Source of the DNA: Pseudomonadota bacterium | GTDB taxonomy: Bacteria > Pseudomonadota > Gammaproteobacteria > Burkholderiales > Thiobacillaceae | Reading direction: 5' to 3' | DNA: 6,663 nucleotides | Assembly: GCA_021821425.1 (NCBI GenBank) | Contig: JAKACL010000165.1 | Span: forward strand, 1-6,663 | In this document: positions 1 through 6,167 of the stretch, one piece after another | Layout of the letters: each line of letters starts with the position of its first letter | Numbering within the stretch: the first letter of the stretch is position 1 | The notes under the pieces: model-generated | Databases searched by the model: none | Told to the model about the DNA's origin: nothing | Seen by the model: the letters and a program-made list of their open reading frames with translations, nothing else | Program-made: the position numbers and the translations under genes

Positions 1-333
1 CGCGCCTTGCCTGCCGCGCTGTCCGGGCATGTACGCACCATGCAGTTCGAGGCGGGCATGCTGAGCCTGGCATGCGACAGCGGCGCCGTCGCCACCCGCC
101 TGCGCGGCCAGACGGACGCACTGATCACCAGCCTCGGCAAACTCGGGATTGCGGTGGCGGCGGTACGCGTCACCGTCAACCCCGAGCTGCTCGCACGCTA
201 CGTCCACCCGGTCGAGAAACGCGGCTTGCCGACCGCCGCGCTCGACCAGCTCACCCATCTCAACGCCGCCATCGAAGACGGGCCGCTGAAAGACGCGATC
301 GGCCGCATGCTGCAGCATCACCGCAAGGACTGA
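1..333 (+). CDS. dciA: DciA-like protein (DUF721), 3' portion only
   Basis: The reading frame is open from base 1 and ends at TGA 331-333, giving 110 residues, so the 5' end lies outside the window. The internal TTG and ATG codons are not the true start. The visible part has the DUF721 pattern: a hydrophobic strand plus alternating residues (TMQFEAGMLSLACDSGAVAT), then a helix with RLRGQTDALITSLGK, then a strand AVAAVRVTVNP. This corresponds to the KH-like fold of the family. Family knowledge: DciA is the common bacterial loader or partner of the replicative helicase DnaB in species lacking DnaC/DnaI, and acts in the cytoplasm at replication initiation. In Pseudomonas aeruginosa the dciA gene is next to lpxC, which agrees with the neighbourhood here. 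The gene converges on the mscS-like gene with 37 bp between stops. The assignment rests on pattern recognition of a partial protein; the helicase role is inferred from the family. Confidence 0.7.
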   Translation, partial: RALPAALSGHVRTMQFEAGMLSLACDSGAVATRLRGQTDALITSLGKLGIAVAAVRVTVNPELLARYVHPVEKRGLPTAALDQLTHLNAAIEDGPLKDAIGRMLQHHRKD

Positions 334-370
334 CTCCGCCCCGCCTCCCCCCGCATTCGACGCAGCGGAT

Positions 371-1717
371 TCAGGCTTCGCGCGGCGCCACCGGCTCGCC
401 CGTTTCCGGCGGAGCCCGCTCCGGCAGTCCGCTGCGGATATGCAGGTCGCGCTGCGGATAGGGAATGACGATGCCGGCGTCCCTGAATGCGCGCCAGATG
501 GCCCGGTTGATGTCCGAGCGCACGCTGCCCATGCCGGCCTCGGGGTCCCGGATCCACACCCGCAGTTCGAGTTCGATGCCATTGTCGCCAAAGCCCATCA
601 GGCGGGACGTGGGCGCCGGATCGTCGAGCACCCGCGGATTGGCTTTTGCGGCCTCGTCCAGCAGGGCCAGCGCCTGTTCCGGGTCATTGTCGTAGCTGAT
701 CGACACCGGGATTCTCAGGCGCACGTTGCGGTCGCTGTAGCTCCAGTTGATGACCTCGTTGGTGATCAGCATCTCGTTGGGAATCAGCCGCTCGACGCCG
801 TCGCGATCCTTCACCACGACGTAGCGCGCATGCAGCTCCTGCACCCAGCCGAGCTTGTTGTCGATGGTGATGACGTCGCCCGGGCGAATCGAGCGGTCGA
901 ACAGCACGATGAAGCCGCTGATGAAATTGCTGGCGATGCGCTGCAGGCCAAAACCGAGGCCCACGCCGAGCGCGCCGCCGAACACCGCCAGCGCGGTGAG
1001 GTCGATGCCGACCGCATCCAGCGCCAACAGAAAGGCCAGCACCATCAGCACGAACTTGCTGAGCTTGACCAGCGCCACCTGCATCCCGACGTTGACATAC
1101 GCGGCGCGGCTGATGCGGTTTTCGATAACGCGGCCCAGCCACTGCGCCAGCAGCCACAACAGGGCCGCCGCAAGGACGAACTGGATCACCGTGAGCACCG
1201 AGATCCGGGCGCTGCCTAATTTCATCGCCATGCCGTCCAGCTCTTCCAGCACGGCGGGCAGCCAGCCCAGCATATGCAGCGCCACGACGATCCAGATCGA
1301 AGTCGCGATCAGGTTTTCCCAAGCCTTGACCGCAGGACCGGGGCGGAAGGTCTTGCGCAGGAAATAGATCAGGATACGGATCGTCGCCAGCGACACCAGC
1401 AAAGGCACGGCAAGATCGAGCAGATCCACCGGGATGCCCCGATGCTGCAGCAGTGCCCGCCCGGCCAGCACCCCCAGCAGCATGCTGACCGGGAACAGGA
1501 CGCGCTGCAGGGCCTTCAAAGCCAAATGACGGATCGTATAGTCCTCGCCCGCCACCGCCGGCACCGACAGGCTCTGGTTCATGACGCGACGCACCAAAAG
1601 GGCGCCGCCCGCGGCCAGCACCAGCACCGACACCTGCCACCAGAACCCGGGGTCGTGGATCAGGCCACGGCCATCGTTCAGCATGGTTTGCAGGTCGAAG
1701 GGCAGATCGAAGGGCAT
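371..1717 (-). CDS. MscS-family mechanosensitive ion channel
   Basis: This 448-residue inner-membrane channel should open under membrane tension and release solutes during hypo-osmotic shock. About six hydrophobic helices are visible (near residues 25-43, 69-90, 99-120, 136-155, 173-194, 212-234). The pore-lining helix follows at about 237-275, with the small-residue packing pattern FGGALGVGLGFGLQ and then SNFISGFIVLFDRSIRPGD. The cytoplasmic beta domain contains the family hallmark LIPNEMLITNEVINWS (310-325). The alpha/beta domain ends in YPQRDLHI (420-427). Residues 430-448 are a proline-rich tail. The pore resembles the larger MscK/MscM-like class (GVGLGFGLQ) more than compact E. coli MscS. 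Start choice: an ATG at 1888 has a better Shine-Dalgarno (AGGGGG, 6 nt spacing). However, the extra 57 residues look non-coding: by hand count G or C in third position is about 64% there against about 87% just after 1717, and no domain is added. The start at 1717 has no clear SD. It is transcribed divergently from the PhnD-GGDEF gene. Confidence 0.88.
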   Translation of the reverse strand: MPFDLPFDLQTMLNDGRGLIHDPGFWWQVSVLVLAAGGALLVRRVMNQSLSVPAVAGEDYTIRHLALKALQRVLFPVSMLLGVLAGRALLQHRGIPVDLLDLAVPLLVSLATIRILIYFLRKTFRPGPAVKAWENLIATSIWIVVALHMLGWLPAVLEELDGMAMKLGSARISVLTVIQFVLAAALLWLLAQWLGRVIENRISRAAYVNVGMQVALVKLSKFVLMVLAFLLALDAVGIDLTALAVFGGALGVGLGFGLQRIASNFISGFIVLFDRSIRPGDVITIDNKLGWVQELHARYVVVKDRDGVERLIPNEMLITNEVINWSYSDRNVRLRIPVSISYDNDPEQALALLDEAAKANPRVLDDPAPTSRLMGFGDNGIELELRVWIRDPEAGMGSVRSDINRAIWRAFRDAGIVIPYPQRDLHIRSGLPERAPPETGEPVAPREA

Positions 1718-1822
1718 GGAGATGCGCGCTCGGAGTTTTACCGGAACATACCGGACCGGGACCGCACCCGACAAGCCCTGTCTGGTCTGGGCTGGATTTT
1801 TGGCCTCGGGGGATGTATTTTC

Positions 1823-1868
1823 AAACCGCAGGAGGCATGCAAACACACTGCCTGCCTCCCGACGGTTT
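1823..1868. promoter_or_regulatory. Two-step inverted repeat (candidate leader hairpin)
   Basis: AAACCG (1823-1828) pairs with CGGTTT (1863-1868), and GGAGGCA (1831-1837) pairs with TGCCTCC (1853-1859). The two stems are separated by a small internal loop (CA against CGA) and enclose a 15-nt terminal loop, giving 13 perfect base pairs in total. No T-run follows on either strand, so it is not a standard terminator. It could be a leader RNA structure for the plus-strand cyclase gene or an operator for a dimeric regulator. It does not match the conserved core of GEMM-type c-di-GMP riboswitches as far as I can tell by eye. The pairing is directly visible; the role is inference. Confidence 0.45.
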
Positions 1869-1906
1869 CCGGAGCGAAGCCGCGCCATAACAGGCCCCCT
1901 ACGGCC

Positions 1907-1915
1907 AAGGGAGGA
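1907..1915 (+). promoter_or_regulatory. Strong Shine-Dalgarno-like tract without a start at normal distance
   Basis: AAGGGAGGA is a near-ideal ribosome-binding sequence. The first canonical start codon in the frame of the PhnD-GGDEF gene is TTG at 1948, 32 nt downstream and far beyond the usual 5-10 nt. A GTG at 1944 is out of frame with that gene. Upstream CCCT can pair with AGGG of this tract through a short loop, so the tract may be partly masked. Its use by ribosomes is uncertain. Confidence 0.35.
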
Positions 1916-1947
1916 TAGACGCGCAGCCTGCATACAGCATCACGTGC

Positions 1948-3555
1948 TTGCGGTGTGGCAAGACACTCGCCTGTGCGTACTTACTCCGCACGCTTCTGGT
2001 GCTGCTGGCGGCGTTGACAGGCTTCATGCTGCCCGCGCGCGCAGCGCTGGCGAATTTGCCGGAGGTCCGGATTGCCGTGCTTGCCCACCGCGGGGAGGCG
2101 GCGGCGCTCAAAAACTGGCAGCCGACCGCGGACTATCTGTCGCAAGCGATCCCGACCCGCCGCTTCGTGATCGTGCCGCTGAAAAACGCCACCCTGGGGC
2201 CGGTGGTCGCCGCACAGGAGGTGGACTTCGTTCTCACCAACCCGGGCTCCTACGTCACGCTGGAGGCACGGCATGGCGTGACGCGCATGCTCACCCTGCG
2301 CGCGCTGCGCCAGGGCCGGGTGCTGACCGAGTTCGGCGCGGTCATTTTCACCCGCGCCGACCGCGACGACATCCGCACGCTTGCAGACCTGAAAGGCAAG
2401 TCCTTCATGGGGGTGGGCAAGGACACCTTCGGCGGCTTCCTGATGGCGCGGCACGCGCTCGAGGCCGCCGGCGTCAAGCCATTCAAACATTTTGCGCGGC
2501 TCGAATTCTCCGGCCTGCCGCAGGACACCATCGTGTACGCGGTGCGCGACGGCCGGGTGGATGCCGGCACGGTGCGGACCGACCTGCTGGAAGGCATGGC
2601 GGCCGAAGGCAAGATCGATCTCGCCGCGTTCAAGGCAATTGGCGCACGCGTGCATCCGGATTTCCCCTTCCTCGCCAGCACCCGCCTGTATCCGGAATGG
2701 GCGTTTGCGCGCCTCAAGCACGTGCCCGACGCACTGGCGCAGCAGGTCGCCGTTGCGCTGCTGAGTCTGCCCGCTGACAGCGCGGCGGCGCGGGCGAGCC
2801 AGTCGGCCGGCTGGACCGTGCCGCTCGATTACACGCCGGTCCACGCGTTGTTCAGGGAGTTGCGCGCCGGCCCCTATCAGAATCATGGCGAAGTGCGTCT
2901 GGTCGATGTCGTGCGCCAGTACTGGCTGTTGATCACTGCACTGACGCTGGTTCCGGCCGTCCTTGGGTTCATTCTGTTCTACATCCTGCGCCTGAACCGC
3001 ACGCTGAAGGAAACCCGGCTTCGTCTCGAGTCATCGAATGTCGAATTGCAGAAACTGTCCTGTCATGACGGCCTCACCGGCATTGGCAACCACCGTCTGT
3101 TCGATGAAAAACTGGCGGCTGAATGGAGTCGCGCGGCACGTGACCAGACGCCGCTGTCGCTCGTCATGGCCGACATCGATCGCTTCAAGCTGCTGAACGA
3201 TAGCGAGGGCCATCTGGCCGGCGATGTCTGCCTGAGGGAAGTCGCGCAGGTGCTGGCCCAGACCGTCCGGCGACCGGCCGACCTGCTGGCGCGCTACGGC
3301 GGTGAGGAGTTCGTCGCGATCCTGCCGGGAACCGATTTGCCGGGAGCGTATGCCATCGCCGAGCGCATGCGCAAGGCGGTCGAGGCACTGAATATTCCCA
3401 ATCGTGGAACCGGCGGCATCGTCACCATCAGTCTGGGGGCGGCGAGCGCGGTGCCGCATCCTGGCATATCGGCGCTGGATTTGCTGGACCAGGCCGACCA
3501 CGCGATGTATCTGGCCAAGGAAGGCGGCCGCAACCAGACCCGGCTCGCCAAATAA
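1948..3555 (+). CDS. Diguanylate cyclase with periplasmic PhnD-like sensor domain
   Basis: This 535-residue membrane-bound GGDEF protein should convert two GTP to c-di-GMP in response to a periplasmic ligand. Residues 1-35 form a signal peptide (basic start, core LLRTLLVLLAALTGFML, likely cleavage after ALA at 35). Residues 36-310 resemble phosphate/phosphonate-type solute-binding proteins (PhnD-like), with NWQPTADYLSQ (56-66), VDFVLTNPGSY (92-102) and the DLKGKSFMGVGKDTFGGF segment (148-164). One membrane helix lies at about 325-347 and a short coil at 348-371. The GGDEF domain spans about 373-533: metal-binding D409 with N417/D418, signature GGEEF at 451-455, and an inhibitory RxxD site at R442-D445 exactly five residues before it. 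Related sensor domains occur in histidine kinases such as TtrS, so the ligand need not be a phosphonate. The start is TTG with no good SD nearby; upstream in frame there is a stop at 1888-1890 and no ATG/GTG/TTG between. The exact N-terminus is therefore uncertain, but the signal peptide needs roughly this start. Confidence 0.9.
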   Translation: MRCGKTLACAYLLRTLLVLLAALTGFMLPARAALANLPEVRIAVLAHRGEAAALKNWQPTADYLSQAIPTRRFVIVPLKNATLGPVVAAQEVDFVLTNPGSYVTLEARHGVTRMLTLRALRQGRVLTEFGAVIFTRADRDDIRTLADLKGKSFMGVGKDTFGGFLMARHALEAAGVKPFKHFARLEFSGLPQDTIVYAVRDGRVDAGTVRTDLLEGMAAEGKIDLAAFKAIGARVHPDFPFLASTRLYPEWAFARLKHVPDALAQQVAVALLSLPADSAAARASQSAGWTVPLDYTPVHALFRELRAGPYQNHGEVRLVDVVRQYWLLITALTLVPAVLGFILFYILRLNRTLKETRLRLESSNVELQKLSCHDGLTGIGNHRLFDEKLAAEWSRAARDQTPLSLVMADIDRFKLLNDSEGHLAGDVCLREVAQVLAQTVRRPADLLARYGGEEFVAILPGTDLPGAYAIAERMRKAVEALNIPNRGTGGIVTISLGAASAVPHPGISALDLLDQADHAMYLAKEGGRNQTRLAK

Positions 3556-3559
3556 GCCG

Positions 3560-4975
3560 TTAGGTGGCTGTATCGCGGTGGCTCGTGTACACCACCCGGT
3601 TGCGGCCCATGGCCTTGGCTTCGTACAGACGCTCGTCTCCGATCCGAATCAGCGACTGCAAGTCGGCCGCGTCGATCGCAAGCTGCGCGCAGCCTGCACT
3701 GGCCGTCACCTGCAGCGTGTCGCCTTCCATCGGGATCGCCAGCGTGGCCAGTGCCGCACGGATCCGCTCGGCAACGTCCACCGCCCGTGCCAGATCCGTG
3801 TCCGGCAGCAGCACGTGGAATTCCTCGCCGCCGACGCGCGCCAGCAGGTCGGCCGGCCTGAGGCTACGCTGGATTTCAGCGGCCACCGATTTGAGTACCT
3901 GGTCGCCGGCCTGATGACCGTACCGGTCGTTGATCTGCTTGAAATGGTCCAGGTCCAGGCACAACAGCGAGAGCGCAGCGCCACTGCGGCGCGAACGCGC
4001 GACCTCCATACCGGCCCGCGCCATGAAATGACGGCGGTTGGCCGCGCCGGTGAGTGAATCGGTCGACGCCAGTTCGGCCAGCCGGGCATTGGTCTTCTGA
4101 ACCTGCAGCAGCGCCTCCTCGGTGCGGGCCTGTTGCGCCCGCAGCTGCTCCATCATTTCTGCCTGGCTGTAGACTGCCGAAAACGAGCGGGTGGTGTGGA
4201 AGGCCTGCACGATGCCATAGCTGAGAATGAAGAAACCCGCCGCGAAAATCCCGTGGGCCAGCCACCATTGATGATTCCACGCGCTGGCGAGCAGGAAGGA
4301 CACCGAAGACTGGGCGAAGGCCGCCAGCGAGATCATGTACACGGTCATCAGCGGCGAGCGGATCCGCCGCAGCGCCATCAGCAGCACCCCGGCTAGGCAC
4401 AGCGACAGGGCGCCGATTTCGAGGGTGCGCAGGATGATCTGCGCTTGGGCCCAGGGCAGCAGGCTCACCGCGGTGGCGGCCAGCGTGATCAGCCCGAACG
4501 TCGCCCAGCCGCGCAGCCAGAACCTGCGCTGCTGTCGCGCTTCCGGCGGGTCGGCTGGACTACCGTAATACAGCAGTGCGACGAAGAAACAGGCCGCCAT
4601 GACCCCCCGCGAGGTGGGGCCGAACACCAGAAACAGGGCCAGGTCCTCGTGCACATGGCGGGTCAGCACGCCGTGCGGCAGGTAGATCAGGGTAAAGCCG
4701 AGAAAACCCAGCGTCAGCCAGCGCAAGAACACCTCGCCCGACGCCAGGTAACAGCGCCAGGTGACATAGGTGGCAAAGCTGCTCAGCGCGATCGCGACGC
4801 CGATGGCCAGTTCGTGCACGCCATGGTGTTCAAAGCGCAGGGCCGGGTCCTGAAAGGCATTCAGATATGCAATGGCGATCAAGGGCGACAAGGCAAACGC
4901 CACGCCGAGCGCCTGCTGATAGGCGCAGGTCAGGGTGCGGATGGACTGACCGGTCTTGCGGGCGGGGTCCTGCAT
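3560..4975 (-). CDS. Diguanylate cyclase with eight-helix membrane sensor domain
   Basis: This 471-residue inner-membrane protein should synthesise c-di-GMP. The N-terminal 260 residues contain about eight hydrophobic helices (near 21-41, 57-74, 85-104, 111-137, 157-175, 186-203, 208-230, 240-258). Arginine-rich loops (147-155, 203-206) fit a cytoplasmic N- and C-terminus. I do not recognise this sensor domain with confidence; it is MASE-like in architecture. Its histidines 50, 51, 54, 101, 107, 109, 235 and 241 all map to the predicted periplasmic face. A coiled coil at about 265-302 links to GGDEF (303-465), with STDSLTGAANRR, metal-binding D341 and N349/D350, GGEEF at 382-386 and an inhibitory site R373-D376 five residues before it. 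The ATG at 4975 is preceded by AGAGGGAG at 7-nt spacing. It ends 4 bp from the stop of the convergent PhnD-GGDEF gene. It could be co-transcribed with the upstream small membrane gene (86-bp gap) or have its own promoter. Confidence 0.9.
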   Translation of the reverse strand: MQDPARKTGQSIRTLTCAYQQALGVAFALSPLIAIAYLNAFQDPALRFEHHGVHELAIGVAIALSSFATYVTWRCYLASGEVFLRWLTLGFLGFTLIYLPHGVLTRHVHEDLALFLVFGPTSRGVMAACFFVALLYYGSPADPPEARQQRRFWLRGWATFGLITLAATAVSLLPWAQAQIILRTLEIGALSLCLAGVLLMALRRIRSPLMTVYMISLAAFAQSSVSFLLASAWNHQWWLAHGIFAAGFFILSYGIVQAFHTTRSFSAVYSQAEMMEQLRAQQARTEEALLQVQKTNARLAELASTDSLTGAANRRHFMARAGMEVARSRRSGAALSLLCLDLDHFKQINDRYGHQAGDQVLKSVAAEIQRSLRPADLLARVGGEEFHVLLPDTDLARAVDVAERIRAALATLAIPMEGDTLQVTASAGCAQLAIDAADLQSLIRIGDERLYEAKAMGRNRVVYTSHRDTAT

Positions 4976-4982
4976 CGGTGCG

Positions 4983-4990
4983 CTCCCTCT
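4983..4990 (-). promoter_or_regulatory. Ribosome binding site of the eight-helix GGDEF gene
   Basis: Read on the minus strand, AGAGGGAG lies 7 nt before the ATG at 4975. It is the clearest well-placed Shine-Dalgarno sequence in the window and supports that start over later methionines. Confidence 0.7.
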
Positions 4991-4992
4991 CT

Positions 4993-5008
4993 ATCCCTGC
5001 CGAGGGAT
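4993..5008 (-). promoter_or_regulatory. Short hairpin just upstream of a ribosome binding site
   Basis: ATCCCT (4993-4998) and AGGGAT (5003-5008) are perfect inverted repeats around a 4-nt loop. On the minus-strand mRNA this six-pair stem ends two nucleotides before AGAGGGAG. It could influence ribosome access or be a chance repeat; the CCCT arm could also pair with the SD itself instead. Confidence 0.3.
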
Positions 5009-5061
5009 TCTAGTCCCCATTGCGACGATCCCTGCAGGATTCCGCCCGGCCGGCGCCTTCG

Positions 5062-5244
5062 CTACCGCAGTACCATCCGCTCGACCACATACACCAGCGC
5101 GACGACGATACCGACCACCAGCGCGAAACGCAGCACCCGCCCGATATGGCCCAGGTAGGTGCGGTTGCCGGTGAACATCCATGCCAGTCCGAGCGCCACC
5201 ACCGCGATCAGCAGGGCGACGATCATCAGGCGGACGAAAATCAT
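5062..5244 (-). CDS. Small two-helix membrane protein, function unknown
   Basis: This 60-residue protein has two hydrophobic segments (about residues 3-24 and 39-56) joined by a polar loop with [15 protein letters not shown]. It should sit in the inner membrane as a helical hairpin. I cannot assign a function. Its ATG (5244-5242) overlaps the lpxC TGA (5243-5241) as ATGA, and no Shine-Dalgarno sequence precedes it, so its translation probably depends on ribosomes finishing lpxC. That tight linkage is the main evidence that it is a real gene. The two-helix layout with a short arginine-containing loop and the coherent hydrophobic pattern also argue against a chance frame. A role linked to the envelope is a guess from position only. 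Confidence 0.75.
   Translation of the reverse strand: MIFVRLMIVALLIAVVALGLAWMFTGNRTYLGHIGRVLRFALVVGIVVALVYVVERMVLR
5241..5244 (-). promoter_or_regulatory. ATGA stop-start overlap coupling lpxC to the small membrane gene
   Basis: The last base pairs of the lpxC stop TGA are shared with the next ATG in the four bases ATGA on the minus strand. With no SD upstream of the second gene, termination-reinitiation is the likely mode of translation. Confidence 0.6.
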
Positions 5245-6155
5245 GCAGCGAGCGGATGCAGGCGAAGAAACGCAGCGGGCACGTCTTCGTCACGCTCGAA
5301 ACTGACGAACTCCCAGGCCTCCTGATGCTGCAGCAGTTCGCGCAGCAGGGCGTTGTTGAGCGCGTGGCCGGACTTATAGGCCTCGAAGGCACCGATCACC
5401 GGATGGCCCAGCAGGTAGAGGTCGCCGATCGCGTCGAGCACCTTGTGCTTGACGAACTCGTCGTCGTAGCGCAGGCCGTCCTGATTCAACACGCGGAACT
5501 CGTCCATGACGATGGCGTTGTCGAGCGAGCCGCCGAGCGCCAAGCCCTGGTTGCGCAGATATTCGACCTCGTGCATGAAGCCGAACGTGCGCGCGCGTGC
5601 GACCTCCTTGGTGTAGGCGGTGTCTGCGAAGTCGATGCTGACGGTCTTGCCGCTCTTGTCGAACACCGGGTGCTTGAAGTCGATGGTGAACTCGACCTTG
5701 AAACCGTTGTGCGGGACGAAGCGCGCCCACTTGTCGCCGTCATGCACCTCGATCGGCTGCGTGATGCGCACGTAGCGCTTCGCCGCGTCCTGTTCGACGA
5801 TGCCGGCGGACTGCAGCAGGAACACGAACGGGGCCGAGGAGCCGTCCATGATCGGGATCTCGGGACCGGTCAGGTCGACCAGCAGGTTGTCGATGCCCAG
5901 CCCCGCGAGCGCAGACATCAGGTGCTCGACGGTGGACACCTTCGCGGCGCCGGATTCGAGCAGCGAGCACAGCCGGGTGTCGGTGACCAGATAGGGATCG
6001 GCCTTGAGCTCGGCAGGGGGGTCGAGGTCCATCCGCCGGAACACGATGCCGGTATCGGGGCCCGCCGGGCGCAGAGTCATCTCGACCTTGACGCCGGAAT
6101 GCAGGCCGACGCCGGTTGCCTTGACCGGCGTTTTCAGGGTGCGTTGCTTGATCAT
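5241..6155 (-). CDS. lpxC: UDP-3-O-acyl-N-acetylglucosamine deacetylase
   Basis: LpxC is the zinc-dependent cytoplasmic deacetylase that commits UDP-3-O-acyl-GlcNAc to lipid A synthesis. The protein is 304 residues, against 305 in E. coli, so it is full length. The start [10 protein letters not shown] and GVGLHSG (15-21) are typical. Zinc ligands are visible as H78 in VEHLMSAL, and H237 and D241 in [16 protein letters not shown]. The catalytic base E77 and the conserved H264 (KSGHALNN) are also present. [10 protein letters not shown] (101-110) and ARTFGF (187-192) are further family motifs. It follows ftsZ after a 79-bp gap containing a strong hairpin, and overlaps the next small gene by 4 bp. 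No clear SD precedes the ATG. In E. coli LpxC is controlled by FtsH proteolysis through its C-terminal tail; the tail here (RLHPLAA) ends in small hydrophobic residues, but whether it is a degradation signal cannot be told from the sequence. Confidence 0.98.
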   Translation of the reverse strand: MIKQRTLKTPVKATGVGLHSGVKVEMTLRPAGPDTGIVFRRMDLDPPAELKADPYLVTDTRLCSLLESGAAKVSTVEHLMSALAGLGIDNLLVDLTGPEIPIMDGSSAPFVFLLQSAGIVEQDAAKRYVRITQPIEVHDGDKWARFVPHNGFKVEFTIDFKHPVFDKSGKTVSIDFADTAYTKEVARARTFGFMHEVEYLRNQGLALGGSLDNAIVMDEFRVLNQDGLRYDDEFVKHKVLDAIGDLYLLGHPVIGAFEAYKSGHALNNALLRELLQHQEAWEFVSFERDEDVPAAFLRLHPLAA

Positions 6156-6161
6156 CCAGCC

Positions 6162-6167
6162 ATTTTA
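6162..6167 (-). promoter_or_regulatory. Possible -10 element immediately before lpxC
   Basis: TAAAAT on the minus strand matches the sigma-70 -10 consensus at five of six positions. It lies six nucleotides before the lpxC ATG, so transcription from it would begin at or near the start codon. No convincing -35 element lies 16-18 nt upstream, so this may be fortuitous. Confidence 0.25.

Larger units (their letters stand above)
1718..1947. other. Divergent intergenic region between mscS-like and PhnD-GGDEF genes
   Basis: This is the longest non-coding stretch of the window (230 bp) and must carry promoters for both flanking genes. Seen in it: an ACCGGA repeat cluster (1740-1760), an AT-richer patch (1813-1821, ATGTATTTT), a two-step inverted repeat (1823-1868) and a Shine-Dalgarno-like tract (1907-1915). 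Possible but weak promoter elements: on the minus strand TTGCAT (1842-1837) followed 16-17 nt later by AAATAC/AATACA, and on the plus strand TATTTT (1816-1821) as a -10 without a good -35. Neither is convincing on its own. Third-position base composition across this stretch lacks the strong GC bias of the genes, supporting its non-coding status. Confidence 0.6.

Noticed and set aside
334..370. A terminator between the convergent dciA-like and mscS-like genes
   Set aside because: The 37 bp are C-rich on the plus strand and contain no inverted repeat or T-run.
440..1219. A 259-codon plus-strand frame opposite the mscS-like gene
   Set aside because: It is very rich in His, Gln, Arg, Ala and Asp without any hydrophobic core or motif, and lies fully antisense to a well-supported channel gene.
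1718..1933. N-terminal extension of the MscS-like protein to ATG 1888 or ATG 1933
   Set aside because: The ATG at 1888 has a good SD, but the added residues show weak third-position GC bias and no family similarity, and the span contains the inverted repeat and likely promoters. The start at 1717 is preferred, with some doubt.
1820..1947. A c-di-GMP riboswitch in the leader of the cyclase gene
   Set aside because: The context is tempting, but the conserved GEMM core and its paired elements are not visible by eye. A covariance-model scan would settle it.
1581..2777. A 398-codon plus-strand frame spanning the intergenic region into the PhnD-GGDEF gene
   Set aside because: It overlaps the signal peptide and binding domain in another frame and has shadow-like composition (Arg, Ala, Gly, Pro).
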